From Azospirillum ramasamyi (GTDB taxonomy: Bacteria > Pseudomonadota > Alphaproteobacteria > Azospirillales > Azospirillaceae): a DNA stretch of 64,000 nucleotides. The position numbers and the translations under genes were made by a program. The stretch is taken from assembly GCF_003233655.1 (NCBI RefSeq), contig NZ_CP029829.1, forward strand, positions 2,366,978-2,430,977, written 5' to 3'. This document shows, piece after piece, positions 1-8,031 of this stretch (position 1 is the stretch's first letter; each line of letters opens with the position of its first letter). The notes below the pieces were generated by a model. The model saw nothing but the letters and a program-made list of their open reading frames with translations, did not search any database and was not told the DNA's origin.

Positions 1-1
1 G

Positions 2-1240
2 GCCGGATCGACCGCCTTCCTGCCGGGACCGGACGGCGCCGTCGCCCATGTGCTGGCCGGCGTTTCGGCGGTCGATGACCTGTGGGCCTTCGCCGGCCTG
101 CCCGCCTCGCTGCCTGCCGGTTCCTACAAGATCGATGCGGCGCTGGATGAGCGGGCGGCGACCAGGGCGGCGCTGGGCTGGGCGCTCGGCAGCTACCGCT
201 TCAGCCGCTACAAGAAGCCGCCGGCGAAGGGCTTCGCCAATCTGGTCTGGCCGGCGGAGGCCGACCGCGGCGAGGTGGAGCGCGCGGCGACCGCCACCTG
301 CCTCGTCCGCGATCTGGTGAACACCCCGGCCTGCGACATGGGTCCGGCCGAGCTGGCCCAGGCGGCGCAGGATCTGGCGGCCGAGTTCGACGCCGGCCTC
401 GAGGTGATCGTCGGGCAGGATCTGCTCGACCGCGACTATCCCGCCATCCATGCCGTCGGTCGCGCCAGCCCGCGGGCGCCGCGGCTGATCGACCTGCGCT
501 GGGGCAACCCGCAGCATCCGAAGGTCACCATCGTCGGCAAGGGCGTGTGTTTCGACACCGGCGGGCTGGACCTGAAGCCGTCCTCCGCCATGCTGATCAT
601 GAAGAAGGACATGGGCGGGGCGGCGCATGCGCTGGCGCTCGGCCGGATGATCATGATGGCCGGGCTGCCGGTGCGGCTGCGCGTGCTGGTCCCGGCGGTG
701 GAGAATGTCGTGTCCGGCAACAGCTTCAAGCCGCAGGACGTGCTGAAGACCCGCAAGGGCCTGACGGTGGAGGTCGGCAACACCGACGCCGAAGGCCGCC
801 TGATCCTGTGCGACGCGTTGGCGGAGGCGGATTCGGAGAAGCCGGCCCTGCTGATCGACTTCGCCACCCTGACCGGCGCGGCCCGCGTGGCGCTCGGCCC
901 CGACCTGCCGGCATTGATGTGCAACGATGATGCGCTGGCCAACGACCTGACGGAGGCCGGGACCGAGGTCGACGACCCGATGTGGCGGCTGCCGCTGTGG
1001 GCGCCCTACCGCAAGGGACTGGACAGCAAGGTGGCGGACATCAACAACGTCACCGCCAACGGCTTCGCCGGCGCCATCACCGCCGGGCTGTTCCTGCAGG
1101 AGTTCGTGTCGAAGGGCACGCCCTGGGCGCATCTGGACACCTATGCCTGGAACGGGTCGGCCCGCCCCGGCCGGCCGGAAGGCGGCGAGGCGCTGGGCCT
1201 GCGCGCCGCCTATGCGGTGATCGCCAAGCGGTTCGGCTGA
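2..1240 (+). CDS. Leucyl aminopeptidase family M17 protein (5' end missing)
   Basis: Cytosolic metallo-aminopeptidase that removes N-terminal residues from peptides. The reading frame is open to the window edge, so the true start lies outside; 412 residues are visible. The M17 signature NTDAEGRL lies near residue 260, and the earlier metal-binding segments GKGVCFDTGG (about 180) and MKKDMGG are intact. The Lys, three Asp and Glu metal/catalytic positions of the family are therefore all present. A GTG inside the frame at position 50 is not needed as a start, because in-frame M17-like sequence continues upstream of it. A terminator-like hairpin follows, so this is probably the last gene of its unit. 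Which peptidase subtype it is (PepA or PepB-like) cannot be decided here. Confidence 0.9.
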   Translation, partial: AGSTAFLPGPDGAVAHVLAGVSAVDDLWAFAGLPASLPAGSYKIDAALDERAATRAALGWALGSYRFSRYKKPPAKGFANLVWPAEADRGEVERAATATCLVRDLVNTPACDMGPAELAQAAQDLAAEFDAGLEVIVGQDLLDRDYPAIHAVGRASPRAPRLIDLRWGNPQHPKVTIVGKGVCFDTGGLDLKPSSAMLIMKKDMGGAAHALALGRMIMMAGLPVRLRVLVPAVENVVSGNSFKPQDVLKTRKGLTVEVGNTDAEGRLILCDALAEADSEKPALLIDFATLTGAARVALGPDLPALMCNDDALANDLTEAGTEVDDPMWRLPLWAPYRKGLDSKVADINNVTANGFAGAITAGLFLQEFVSKGTPWAHLDTYAWNGSARPGRPEGGEALGLRAAYAVIAKRFG

Positions 1241-1243
1241 GAC

Positions 1244-1296
1244 GAAGGGCGGGAGGAAGGGTGGGGAGCCGACTGAATTTGTCCTCGCCCTTTTTC
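1244..1296 (+). terminator. Rho-independent terminator after the aminopeptidase gene
   Basis: AAGGGCGGGAGG pairs with CCTCGCCCTT (one bulged G), and the 3' arm runs directly into TTTTT. It lies four bases after the aminopeptidase stop and separates that gene from fliG. Confidence 0.55.
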
Positions 1297-1414
1297 CCTG
1301 AAGGGATGGAATGCCCAAACGGATCGTATTAGAACGGAAGAATAGGAAACCTGACGTGTAAGAATGAACCGCCCGCTCCCGGCGCGAGGTGGGCGGAGTG
1401 GCGGAGGCGGACAG

Positions 1415-2437
1415 ATGGCGTTGAAGGTTCGCGAGGACTACCGGACCCTCACCGGCCCGGAAAAGGCCGCCATCATGATGCTCGCGCTGGGCGAGGAGCA
1501 CGCGTCCAGGCTGTTCGCGCTGATGGACGACGAGGAGATCAAGGAGCTGTCCCAGGTGATGGCCAACCTGGGCACCGTGTCGGCCAACCTGATCGAACGC
1601 CTGTTCGTCGAATTCGCCGAGCAGATGTCGGCCACCGGCTCGCTGGTCGGTTCCTTCGATTCGACCGAACGGCTGCTGCTGAAGACCCTGCCGAAGGACA
1701 AGGTCGACCAGATCATGGAGGAAATCCGCGGTCCGGCCGGCCGCACCATGTGGGACAAGCTGGCCAACGTCAACGAGTCGGTGCTGTCCAACTATCTGAA
1801 GAACGAGTACCCGCAGACCGTCGCGGTGGTGTTGTCCAAGATCCGCTCCGACCATGCCGGCCGGGTGCTGGCGCAGCTGCCGGAAAGCTTCGCGATGGAG
1901 GTCATCATGCGCATGCTGCGCATGGAGGCGGTGCAGAAGGAGGTTCTGGACGACGTGGAGCGCACGCTGCGCACCGAGTTCATGACCAACCTCGCCCGCA
2001 CCAGCCGGCGCGACAGCCACGAGATGCTGGCGGAGATCTTCAACGGGCTGGACCGCACCACCGAGCACCGCTTCATGGCCGCGCTGGAGGAGCGCAACCG
2101 CGACAGCGCCGAGCGCATCAAGTCGCTGATGTTCACCTTCGAGGATCTGTCCAAGCTCGACCCCGGCGGCGTCCAGACGATGCTGCGGACGGTGGACAAG
2201 CAGAAGCTGGGCACCGCGCTGAAGGGCGCGTCGGAGTCGCTGAAGGATCTGTTCTTCTCCAACATGTCCGAGCGCGCCGCCAAGATCCTGCGCGAGGACA
2301 TGGCCGCCATGGGCCCAGTCCGCGTCCGCGACGTGGACGAGGCGCAGATGTACATGGTCCAGCTGGCCAAGGATCTCGCCGCCCGCGGCGAGCTGGTGCT
2401 GGCCGAGGGCAGCGGCGAGAACGAGCTGATCTACTGA
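1415..2437 (+). CDS. fliG: Flagellar motor switch protein FliG
   Basis: Rotor protein of the flagellar switch complex; it binds FliF, FliM and the stator and transmits torque. 340 residues, normal for FliG. The N-terminal and middle domains are followed by the conserved middle-domain motif in the form EYPQ (131-134; usually EHPQ). A charged C-terminal torque helix region is present at about 255-310. The start chosen is ATG 1415 behind GGAGG eight bases upstream; an in-frame ATG at 1364 would add 17 Gly/Arg-rich residues and is less likely. No other flagellar gene is adjacent, so this is an isolated fliG, either a relocated single copy or a second copy. Family assignment is certain; whether it serves the main flagellum is not. 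Confidence 0.95.
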   Translation: MALKVREDYRTLTGPEKAAIMMLALGEEHASRLFALMDDEEIKELSQVMANLGTVSANLIERLFVEFAEQMSATGSLVGSFDSTERLLLKTLPKDKVDQIMEEIRGPAGRTMWDKLANVNESVLSNYLKNEYPQTVAVVLSKIRSDHAGRVLAQLPESFAMEVIMRMLRMEAVQKEVLDDVERTLRTEFMTNLARTSRRDSHEMLAEIFNGLDRTTEHRFMAALEERNRDSAERIKSLMFTFEDLSKLDPGGVQTMLRTVDKQKLGTALKGASESLKDLFFSNMSERAAKILREDMAAMGPVRVRDVDEAQMYMVQLAKDLAARGELVLAEGSGENELIY

Positions 2438-2464
2438 CCGGCGATCCGGCGATGGAGGTGCCGC

Positions 2465-3316
2465 ATGGCGGAAAGGGCGGGCGGCGACAAGGATTGGGTG
2501 ACGGTCCGCCGCGACGCGGAGACCGGCATCGAGACGATCCGCGCCCATTTCCGCGGCCATGCCTATGACCTGCACGATCATGACGAGCTGCTGGTCGGCG
2601 TCACCGAACAGGGGGTGCAGGCCTTCCGCTGCCGGCGGCGGCTGCACACCAGCACTCCCGGCCGCGTCATCCTGATCGAACCGGGCGAGGCCCATGACGG
2701 CCACAGCCCCGCAGAGGACGGCTTCACCTACGCCATGCTCTACCTGCCGGTGCCGCTGCTGACCGCGCGCACCGACGCCTTGAAGGGCTTGATGCCGCGC
2801 GCCGCAGGCTGTTTGGGCTTCCGCGACACGCTGGCCGACGATCCCGGACTCGCCGCGACGATCCTGTCCGCCTTCCTGGCGCTGCACCGCGGGGAGGGGC
2901 GGCTTGCCCGCGACCTGTCGGTGGACCGTCTGGCGGAGAGGCTGGCCCGCCATCTCGCCCCGCCGCCGGACCGCCAACGCCTGCGCCCCGACCGCGCCGC
3001 CGCCCTGGTGCGGGACCTGCTGCACGCCCGGATGGCCGAGGATGTCGGGCTGGACGAGCTGTCGGCCGCCGCCGGCGTCGACCGCTTCCGCCTGAACCGC
3101 GCCTTCCGCACCGCCTTCGGCCTGTCGCCGCATGCCTATCTGGTCCGGCTGCGCCTGCGCGCCGCCCGGCGCCGGCTGGCGGAGGGCGAGGCGCCGGCCC
3201 TGGTCGCGGCGGAGGTCGGATTCGCCGACCAGAGCCATCTCGGCCGCTGGTTCCGCCGCGCCTACGGCATGACGCCCGCCGCCTATCGCGATCTGTGCAC
3301 GAACGTTCCAGACTGA
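2465..3316 (+). CDS. AraC family transcriptional regulator
   Basis: Cytoplasmic DNA-binding regulator of 283 residues. The N-terminal half is a cupin-like effector domain with the typical HDHDELLVG and EPGEAHDGH segments. The C-terminal ~100 residues hold the paired helix-turn-helix of AraC/XylS proteins, ending in the signature VGFADQSHLGRWFRRAYGM. ATG 2465 has GGAGG upstream. The gene starts 27 bases after fliG and is followed 42 bases later by a DUF2000 gene on the same strand. The short gap suggests co-transcription, and the pairing suggests the DUF2000 product acts in the same response. The effector is unknown. Confidence 0.88.
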   Translation: MAERAGGDKDWVTVRRDAETGIETIRAHFRGHAYDLHDHDELLVGVTEQGVQAFRCRRRLHTSTPGRVILIEPGEAHDGHSPAEDGFTYAMLYLPVPLLTARTDALKGLMPRAAGCLGFRDTLADDPGLAATILSAFLALHRGEGRLARDLSVDRLAERLARHLAPPPDRQRLRPDRAAALVRDLLHARMAEDVGLDELSAAAGVDRFRLNRAFRTAFGLSPHAYLVRLRLRAARRRLAEGEAPALVAAEVGFADQSHLGRWFRRAYGMTPAAYRDLCTNVPD

Positions 3317-3358
3317 GACGCGATCATCCGGCATCTGGATGGGCGAAGGAGACCCGCC

Positions 3359-3844
3359 ATGCCCGACACCCGGATGCCCAATGGCCCGATGCCCAATGGC
3401 CCGATGACCGAAACCGCCGCCCCCGACGCACCCGTCCGCTTCGACACCAAGGTCGCGCTGGTCATCCGCGCCGATCTGCCGGTGTGGCGGAAGCTGAACG
3501 TCGCCGCCTTCCTGGCCACCGGCATCGCCGCCGCGGCCCCCGAAGCGCTGGGCGAACCCTATGTCGACGGTGCCGGCCGCCACTATGGCCGGATGCTCGG
3601 CCAGCCGATCCTGATCTTCGCCGCCGATGGCGACCGGCTGCGGGCCGTCCGCGACGGCGCCTTGGAACGGGGGCTGACACTGGTGCCCTACGTCGCCGCC
3701 ATGTTCGCCACGGGGCATGATGCCGCCAACCGCGCCGCTTTCCGGGCCGAGGATCCGGCCGCCCCCGATCTGGTCGGGCTGGCCCTGCGCGGTCCGAAGA
3801 AGACGGTCGACAAGACGGTGAAGGGGCTCGCCCTGCACGGGTAG
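3359..3844 (+). CDS. DUF2000 family protein
   Basis: Small cytoplasmic protein (161 residues) of the DUF2000 family, whose fold is related to peptidyl-tRNA hydrolase II; no reaction is established. Family features seen are the start FDTKVALVIRADLPVWRKLNV and the ending KKTVDKTVKGLALHG. ATG 3359 has GGAG upstream. The first 45 codons include a perfect 15-bp tandem duplication (3374-3403) encoding MPNGP twice, so in-frame ATG codons also occur at 3374, 3389 and 3404; the conserved domain begins after the last of these. The gene lies directly behind an AraC regulator and probably belongs to its transcription unit. Confidence 0.8.
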   Translation: MPDTRMPNGPMPNGPMTETAAPDAPVRFDTKVALVIRADLPVWRKLNVAAFLATGIAAAAPEALGEPYVDGAGRHYGRMLGQPILIFAADGDRLRAVRDGALERGLTLVPYVAAMFATGHDAANRAAFRAEDPAAPDLVGLALRGPKKTVDKTVKGLALHG

Positions 3845-3866
3845 GAGAAGGCGGCCGGCTCCGCCC

Positions 3867-5063
3867 TCACAGCTCCTGCGGCAGGGTGATCGTCACCGTG
3901 GTGCCGGCCCCCGGCGTGCTGTCGAAGAGGATCCGGCCGCCGAGCGGGCCGGTCACCGTGTTGAAGACGACGGCGAGACCCAACCCCTTGTGGCCGCGGC
4001 CGCGGGCGGTGGTGAAGAAGGGATCGGTCAGGATCGGCATATGCTCCGCCGGGATGCCGGCGCCGCGGTCGCTGACGACCAGGTTCCAGGCCGGGACCGC
4101 ATCCAGCGTCGCCGGCGCGACCGACACCTCGACGGTGCCGGGACCGTCGGCATAGCCATGGGCGGCGGCGTTGGCGAACAGGTGGTGGAGCACCCGCTCC
4201 AACGGTTGGGTGCAGCCGAGCCACGGGCAGGGAGCGCCCGGCATCACCCGCAGCTCCAGCGGCAGGCCGGGGTGCTGGACGGCGAACAGCGCCGCGACGT
4301 CGGCCACGGTCTGGCGCAGGTCCAGCGCCTCCAGCGGTTCGGCGTTCTGGCAGGCGGCGATGGCGGAAAACGCCTCCACCAGATCCACCGCGCGCGCGAG
4401 ATTGGCATCGAGCAGGGCGGCCGGCTCCCGCAGTTCCTCGGTCGCGAGCGGGCCGTTGCCGGCACGGGCCAGCTCCTGCAGGTGGCTGGCGGTGGTGACG
4501 CAGACGCCGAGCGGCGTGTTCAACTCGTGCGCCAGCCCGGTCACCGCCTGGGTGATGGCGCGCTGGCGGGCCAATGCCGATTCGGCGATGCGGGTGCGGC
4601 GTTCCAGATCCTCGCGCACCACCCGTTCCGACACCTCGCGGATCATCCGGCTGAGTTCGCGCAGCAGCTTCGCCAGCAGATCGGGCGAGGGGGAGATCAG
4701 CGCCAGGAAAAGATCGCGCTCCAACTCGAACACCGTCACCGGCGTGGCGGCGATCACCGAGGCGGAGCGGGCGCCGCCGTCGATCAGCGCCATCTCGCCG
4801 AAACAGTCGCCGGCGCGGCGGAATCCGACCTCCACCTGACCGCCGAACTGGTCGTTGCGCACCACCCGCACCGTTCCGTCCAGCAGCACATAAAGCGAGC
4901 CGGCGCCGTCCCCCTCACGCATCAGCACCGTGCCGGCCGGTGCATCGAACACCCGCCCTCGCGAAGCCACGGCCGCGCGTTCCTCCGGCGAGAAGGCCTC
5001 GAACAGGACGATGCCGTCGAGGATTCCGCCGGGCGTGGTGGTGCCGGTGGCTGCGCTGGTCAT
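3867..5063 (-). CDS. Sensor histidine kinase with N-terminal cyclic-nucleotide-binding domain
   Basis: Soluble kinase of 398 residues with no membrane segment. Residues ~20-135 form a CRP-like cNMP-binding domain, with the phosphate-binding cassette FGEMALIDGGARSAS. A helical dimerisation/phosphoacceptor domain follows with the H-box LAHELNTPLG (~170). The ATPase domain keeps an N-box Asn (ANAAAHGY), the G1 motif SDRGAGIP and the G2 motif KGLGLAVV, so it should be active. The start is ATG 5063, 5' of which only non-conserved sequence occurs. No response regulator is adjacent. An adenylate cyclase gene lies about 8 kb away, so cAMP is a reasonable ligand, by inference. The gene converges on the DUF2000 gene. 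Confidence 0.87.
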   Translation of the reverse strand: MTSAATGTTTPGGILDGIVLFEAFSPEERAAVASRGRVFDAPAGTVLMREGDGAGSLYVLLDGTVRVVRNDQFGGQVEVGFRRAGDCFGEMALIDGGARSASVIAATPVTVFELERDLFLALISPSPDLLAKLLRELSRMIREVSERVVREDLERRTRIAESALARQRAITQAVTGLAHELNTPLGVCVTTASHLQELARAGNGPLATEELREPAALLDANLARAVDLVEAFSAIAACQNAEPLEALDLRQTVADVAALFAVQHPGLPLELRVMPGAPCPWLGCTQPLERVLHHLFANAAAHGYADGPGTVEVSVAPATLDAVPAWNLVVSDRGAGIPAEHMPILTDPFFTTARGRGHKGLGLAVVFNTVTGPLGGRILFDSTPGAGTTVTITLPQEL

Positions 5064-5131
5064 GGCGGACGGATACTCCGAAAGGGCTAATGCCGGCAGC
5101 ATAAACCAAGCGGCCGGGGCACCGCGAGACG

Positions 5132-5629
5132 TTAACCGATGCTTTCGCGAATCAGAAACTTGCTTTCGCGCATCAAGCGGTCCAGCAGACCGCGCGACCC
5201 GGCCTCGCACAGGTCCAGAACCTCTTCGAAGCCGCCGGGGCCGCCATAGTAGGGATCGGGAACCTCGCGCCCCTCAAGCCCCGCCGCATCGTCCAGGAAC
5301 AGGCGGAGCGCCGCGGTGGCGCCGGCCGGGGCGATGCGGCGCAGCTGGGCCAGATGGCCGTGATCCATCGCCAGGATATGGTCGAAGCGGGTGAAATCCG
5401 CCGTCACCACCTTGCGGGCGCGCAGAGCCGACAGGTCGACGCCGCGGGCCAGCGCCGCGCGTTGCGTCCGCGGGTCGGGGGGCTCGCCGATGTGGTAGCT
5501 GTGGGTGCCGGCGGAATCGGCGGTGACCCGGCCGCCGAACCCGGCGCTCCCGGCCAGATGGCGGAACACCCCCTCGGCGGTCGGCGAGCGGCAGATGTTG
5601 CCCGTGCAGACGAACAGGACCTTGACCAC
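5132..5629 (-). CDS. Low molecular weight protein-tyrosine-phosphatase
   Basis: Cytoplasmic phosphatase of 165 residues that removes phosphate from tyrosine. The P-loop CX5R is present as VCTGNICRSP at residues 7-16, with Cys8 and Arg14 as nucleophile and phosphate ligand. The general-acid loop DPYYGG is present near residue 123. The start is a GTG at 5629 with AGGGAG nine bases upstream. It is read in the same direction as the downstream cNMP-binding kinase, 68 bases apart, so they could share a transcript. No tyrosine kinase or exopolysaccharide genes are nearby to point to a substrate. Confidence 0.92.
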   Translation of the reverse strand: MVKVLFVCTGNICRSPTAEGVFRHLAGSAGFGGRVTADSAGTHSYHIGEPPDPRTQRAALARGVDLSALRARKVVTADFTRFDHILAMDHGHLAQLRRIAPAGATAALRLFLDDAAGLEGREVPDPYYGGPGGFEEVLDLCEAGSRGLLDRLMRESKFLIRESIG

Positions 5630-5794
5630 CTTCGGTATCTCCCTTCTTTCTTTTCAGCGGCTTTACTTCCGGGCGCGACGAGCGTACGCCGCAGCAGTTT
5701 TCCACATCATCGGTTTCCGAACCGTTAGATCGGATCGCGTAATACCGGACTGGCTTCCAAGCGTGAATCCGTCGCCAGATATCAAGGGAATCCC

Positions 5795-6538
5795 ATGCCC
5801 TCACCCGCGCTGACCAACCGACTGCGTCCGACCGACTCGATCGTCATCCTGACCGGGGCCGGGATTTCCAAGGAATCGGGGCTGGATACCTTCCGCTGCG
5901 CCGGCGGCATCTGGAGCCAGGTCGATCTGGAGGATGTGGCGACGCCGCAGGGCTTCGCGCGCAACCCCGACCTCGTCCACCGCTTCTACAACGACCGCCG
6001 CCGCGGCCTCGCCGACCCGGCGGTGCAGCCCAACGCCGCGCACCGGGCGCTGGCGGAGCTGGAGCGGCATTGGAAGGGCGATATCCTGCTGGTGACCCAG
6101 AACATCGACGACCTGCACGAGCGCGGCGGGTCGAAGGCGCCGCTGCACATGCATGGCGAGTTGCTGAAGGCCTTCTGCCTGCATTGCCGCACGGTGGTGG
6201 AGCTGCGGGGCGACCTGTCGGTGCACGACCATTGCCTGACCTGCGGGCGCAAGGGCGGCATGCGGCCGGACGTGGTCTGGTTCGGCGAGATGCCCTACCA
6301 GATGGAGCGCATCCAGCGGGCGTTGGAGGAATGCGACCTGTTCGTGTCGATCGGCACCTCGGGCCATGTCTACCCCGCCGCCGGCTTCGTGGCGGAAGCG
6401 CGGTCGGCCGGCGCCTATACGGTCGAGCTGAACCTGGAACCGTCGGAAGGCGCGTCCTATTTCCACAGCTCCATCAACGGCCCGGCGACCCAGGTGGTGC
6501 CGGCCTTCGTTCAGGATTTGCTGACGCTTGTCCGATGA
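5795..6538 (+). CDS. cobB: NAD-dependent protein deacylase, sirtuin class III (CobB type)
   Basis: Removes acyl groups from protein lysines using NAD. 247 residues. The Rossmann motif TGAGISKESGLDTFR is at 20-34, the catalytic His is in MHGELLKAFC (~112), and a zinc site is built from CLHC and CLTC. The segment FYNDRRR supplies the Tyr-x-x-Arg pair that in class III sirtuins accepts succinyl or malonyl groups, so desuccinylation is likely as well as deacetylation. A DNA glycosylase gene overlaps its 3' end by 11 bases. A GNAT protein acetyltransferase-like gene is encoded about 43 kb further on and could be its functional opposite. Confidence 0.93.
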   Translation: MPSPALTNRLRPTDSIVILTGAGISKESGLDTFRCAGGIWSQVDLEDVATPQGFARNPDLVHRFYNDRRRGLADPAVQPNAAHRALAELERHWKGDILLVTQNIDDLHERGGSKAPLHMHGELLKAFCLHCRTVVELRGDLSVHDHCLTCGRKGGMRPDVVWFGEMPYQMERIQRALEECDLFVSIGTSGHVYPAAGFVAEARSAGAYTVELNLEPSEGASYFHSSINGPATQVVPAFVQDLLTLVR

Positions 6539-7139
6539 CATCGTTGAAGGCGGCCCGGAACTCGACCGCCTGTTCGCGACGGTGCGCGCCTGCACGCTGT
6601 GCGCGGGCGTCCTGCCGCATGGCTGCCGCCCGGTCCTGCGCGGCAGCTCCACCGCCCGCCTGCTGATCGTCGGGCAGGCTCCCGGCGCGCGGGTGCATGC
6701 CAGCGGCACGCCCTGGGACGACGCCTCCGGCGACCGGCTGCGCAAGTGGCTGGCCATGGACCGGACCGCCTTCTACGACGAATCCCGCATCGCCGTGGTG
6801 CCGATGGGGCTGTGCTATCCCGGAACCATGCCGAAGGGCGGCGATTATCCGCCGCGGCCGGAATGCGCGCCCTTGTGGCACCCGCCGCTGCTGAAGGTGC
6901 TGTCGGGCGTCCGGTTGACCCTGCTGATCGGGCAATACGCCCAGGCGCGCTATCTGGGCGAGCGCCGCAAGGCGACGATGACGGAGACGGTGGCGAACTG
7001 GCGCGACTACGGCCCGGCCACCATCCCGCTGCCGCACCCGAGCTGGCGCAACACCGCCTGGCTGAACCGGAACCCCTGGTTCGAGGAGGAATTGGTGCCG
7101 GCGCTGCGCCGCCGTGTGGCCGACGCGCTGGAGGGCTGA
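6528..7139 (+). CDS. Uracil-DNA glycosylase family protein, probable Fe-S type
   Basis: DNA repair glycosylase-fold protein of 203 residues. The N-terminal motif is GQAPGARVHASG (~50) and the second active-site motif is LPHPSWRNT (~170). Four cysteines are spaced CX2C (CTLC, ~22-25) and CX16C (~95-112), matching the 4Fe-4S ligand pattern of thermostable family 4/5 uracil glycosylases. It starts at TTG 6528, inside the end of the sirtuin gene (11-base overlap), so translation is probably coupled; a GTG at 6581 is the next in-frame alternative. Superfamily membership is firm; the precise substrate is not, since the first motif has Gln where family 4 usually has Glu. Confidence 0.82.
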   Translation: MSDDIVEGGPELDRLFATVRACTLCAGVLPHGCRPVLRGSSTARLLIVGQAPGARVHASGTPWDDASGDRLRKWLAMDRTAFYDESRIAVVPMGLCYPGTMPKGGDYPPRPECAPLWHPPLLKVLSGVRLTLLIGQYAQARYLGERRKATMTETVANWRDYGPATIPLPHPSWRNTAWLNRNPWFEEELVPALRRRVADALEG

Positions 7140-7164
7140 ACGGCCTGCCCTTACCCCCCCTGCC

Positions 7165-7575
7165 CTATTCCATCGTCTCGATCCGCTCCATGTCGTCGTC
7201 GGAAAAGCCGAAATGGTGGCCGATCTCGTGGATCAGGACATGGCGGACGATGGCCGGCAGTTCCTCGCCCGTCTCGCACCAGTAATCCAGGATCGGGCGG
7301 CGGTAGAGGAAGATCATGTCCGGCCCGCCGCGCAGGTCGGCGACGCTTTGCCGCGTCAGATCCACCCCCCGGTACAGCCCCAGCAGGTCGAATGGGCTTT
7401 CCAGCTCCATCTCCCGCTCGGTATCCTCGTCGGGAAAATCCTCGACATGGATGACGAGGTTCCCGACCGGGGCCAGAAGCTCCGCCGGGATGGTTTCAAG
7501 CGCTTCTTCGGCCATGCGCTCCAGGTCTTCGACCGTGGGCGGAACCGTATGGGGACCTGAAGGTTTCCGTATCAT
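7165..7575 (-). CDS. Metallopeptidase family protein (minigluzincin-like)
   Basis: Small zincin of 136 residues. The zinc motif HEIGHHFGFSDDDMERIE near residues 117-134 gives HEXXH plus a downstream acidic ligand, as in the family once called DUF1025. The start is ATG 7575. The frame is open further upstream, but that part overlaps the divergent dehydratase gene and has no family resemblance. Proteins of this family are short, cytosolic and of unknown substrate. It converges on the glycosylase gene (25 bases) and diverges from the pterin dehydratase gene (82 bases). Confidence 0.83.
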   Translation of the reverse strand: MIRKPSGPHTVPPTVEDLERMAEEALETIPAELLAPVGNLVIHVEDFPDEDTEREMELESPFDLLGLYRGVDLTRQSVADLRGGPDMIFLYRRPILDYWCETGEELPAIVRHVLIHEIGHHFGFSDDDMERIETME

Positions 7576-7657
7576 GCCGCAGAAGGTAGCGGACCGCCGT
7601 CCGTTCGCCAAGAAGCTGCGGGCGGCAAAAAGAGGAACGGAAGAAAGGGAGCCCATC

Positions 7658-7960
7658 ATGTCCGATCGTTTGGTCGGCGCGCATCGCCAGACGGCACTGA
7701 AGGACCTGCACGGCTGGTCGGAGGTCCTGGAACGCGACGCCATCCGCAAGACCTTCCATTTCGCCGATTTTCCGGCCGCCTGGGGGTTCATGAACCAGGT
7801 CGCCCTGCTGGCCGAGAAGACCGGCCATCATCCCGAATGGTTCAACGACCTCGGCCGGGTGGAGGTGATCCTCTACACCCGCAGCGTCGACGCCGTGACC
7901 ACGGCCGACATCGACTTCGCCCACCGCCTGGACCAGATGGCCCCGCTGCACGATCGGTAG
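7658..7960 (+). CDS. phhB: 4a-hydroxytetrahydrobiopterin dehydratase (pterin-4a-carbinolamine dehydratase)
   Basis: Recycles the pterin cofactor of aromatic amino acid hydroxylases by dehydrating 4a-hydroxytetrahydropterin. 100 residues, the usual length. The family motif is visible as TGHHPEW followed by a conserved aromatic and the later His-Asp positions (ADIDFAHRLD). ATG 7658 has AAAGGGAG upstream. No phenylalanine hydroxylase gene is in the window, so it may serve another pterin-dependent role such as molybdopterin metabolism. A strong palindrome follows 18 bases after the stop. Confidence 0.92.
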   Translation: MSDRLVGAHRQTALKDLHGWSEVLERDAIRKTFHFADFPAAWGFMNQVALLAEKTGHHPEWFNDLGRVEVILYTRSVDAVTTADIDFAHRLDQMAPLHDR

Positions 7961-7977
7961 GGCCGCAAGCCGGAACA

Positions 7978-8006
7978 GGCCCTTCTCCCGCCGTGGGAGA
8001 AGGGCC
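7978..8006. repeat. Perfect 12-bp inverted repeat, intergenic palindrome
   Basis: GGCCCTTCTCCC (7978-7989), loop GCCGT, then its exact complement (7995-8006). It lies between the convergent phhB and chemoreceptor genes and could end both transcripts, although no T-run follows. Its core resembles the palindrome at 14930-14952, so it may belong to a dispersed family. Confidence 0.7.
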
Positions 8007-8031
8007 GCCGTGAGAGAGGTGCTGATAACGG

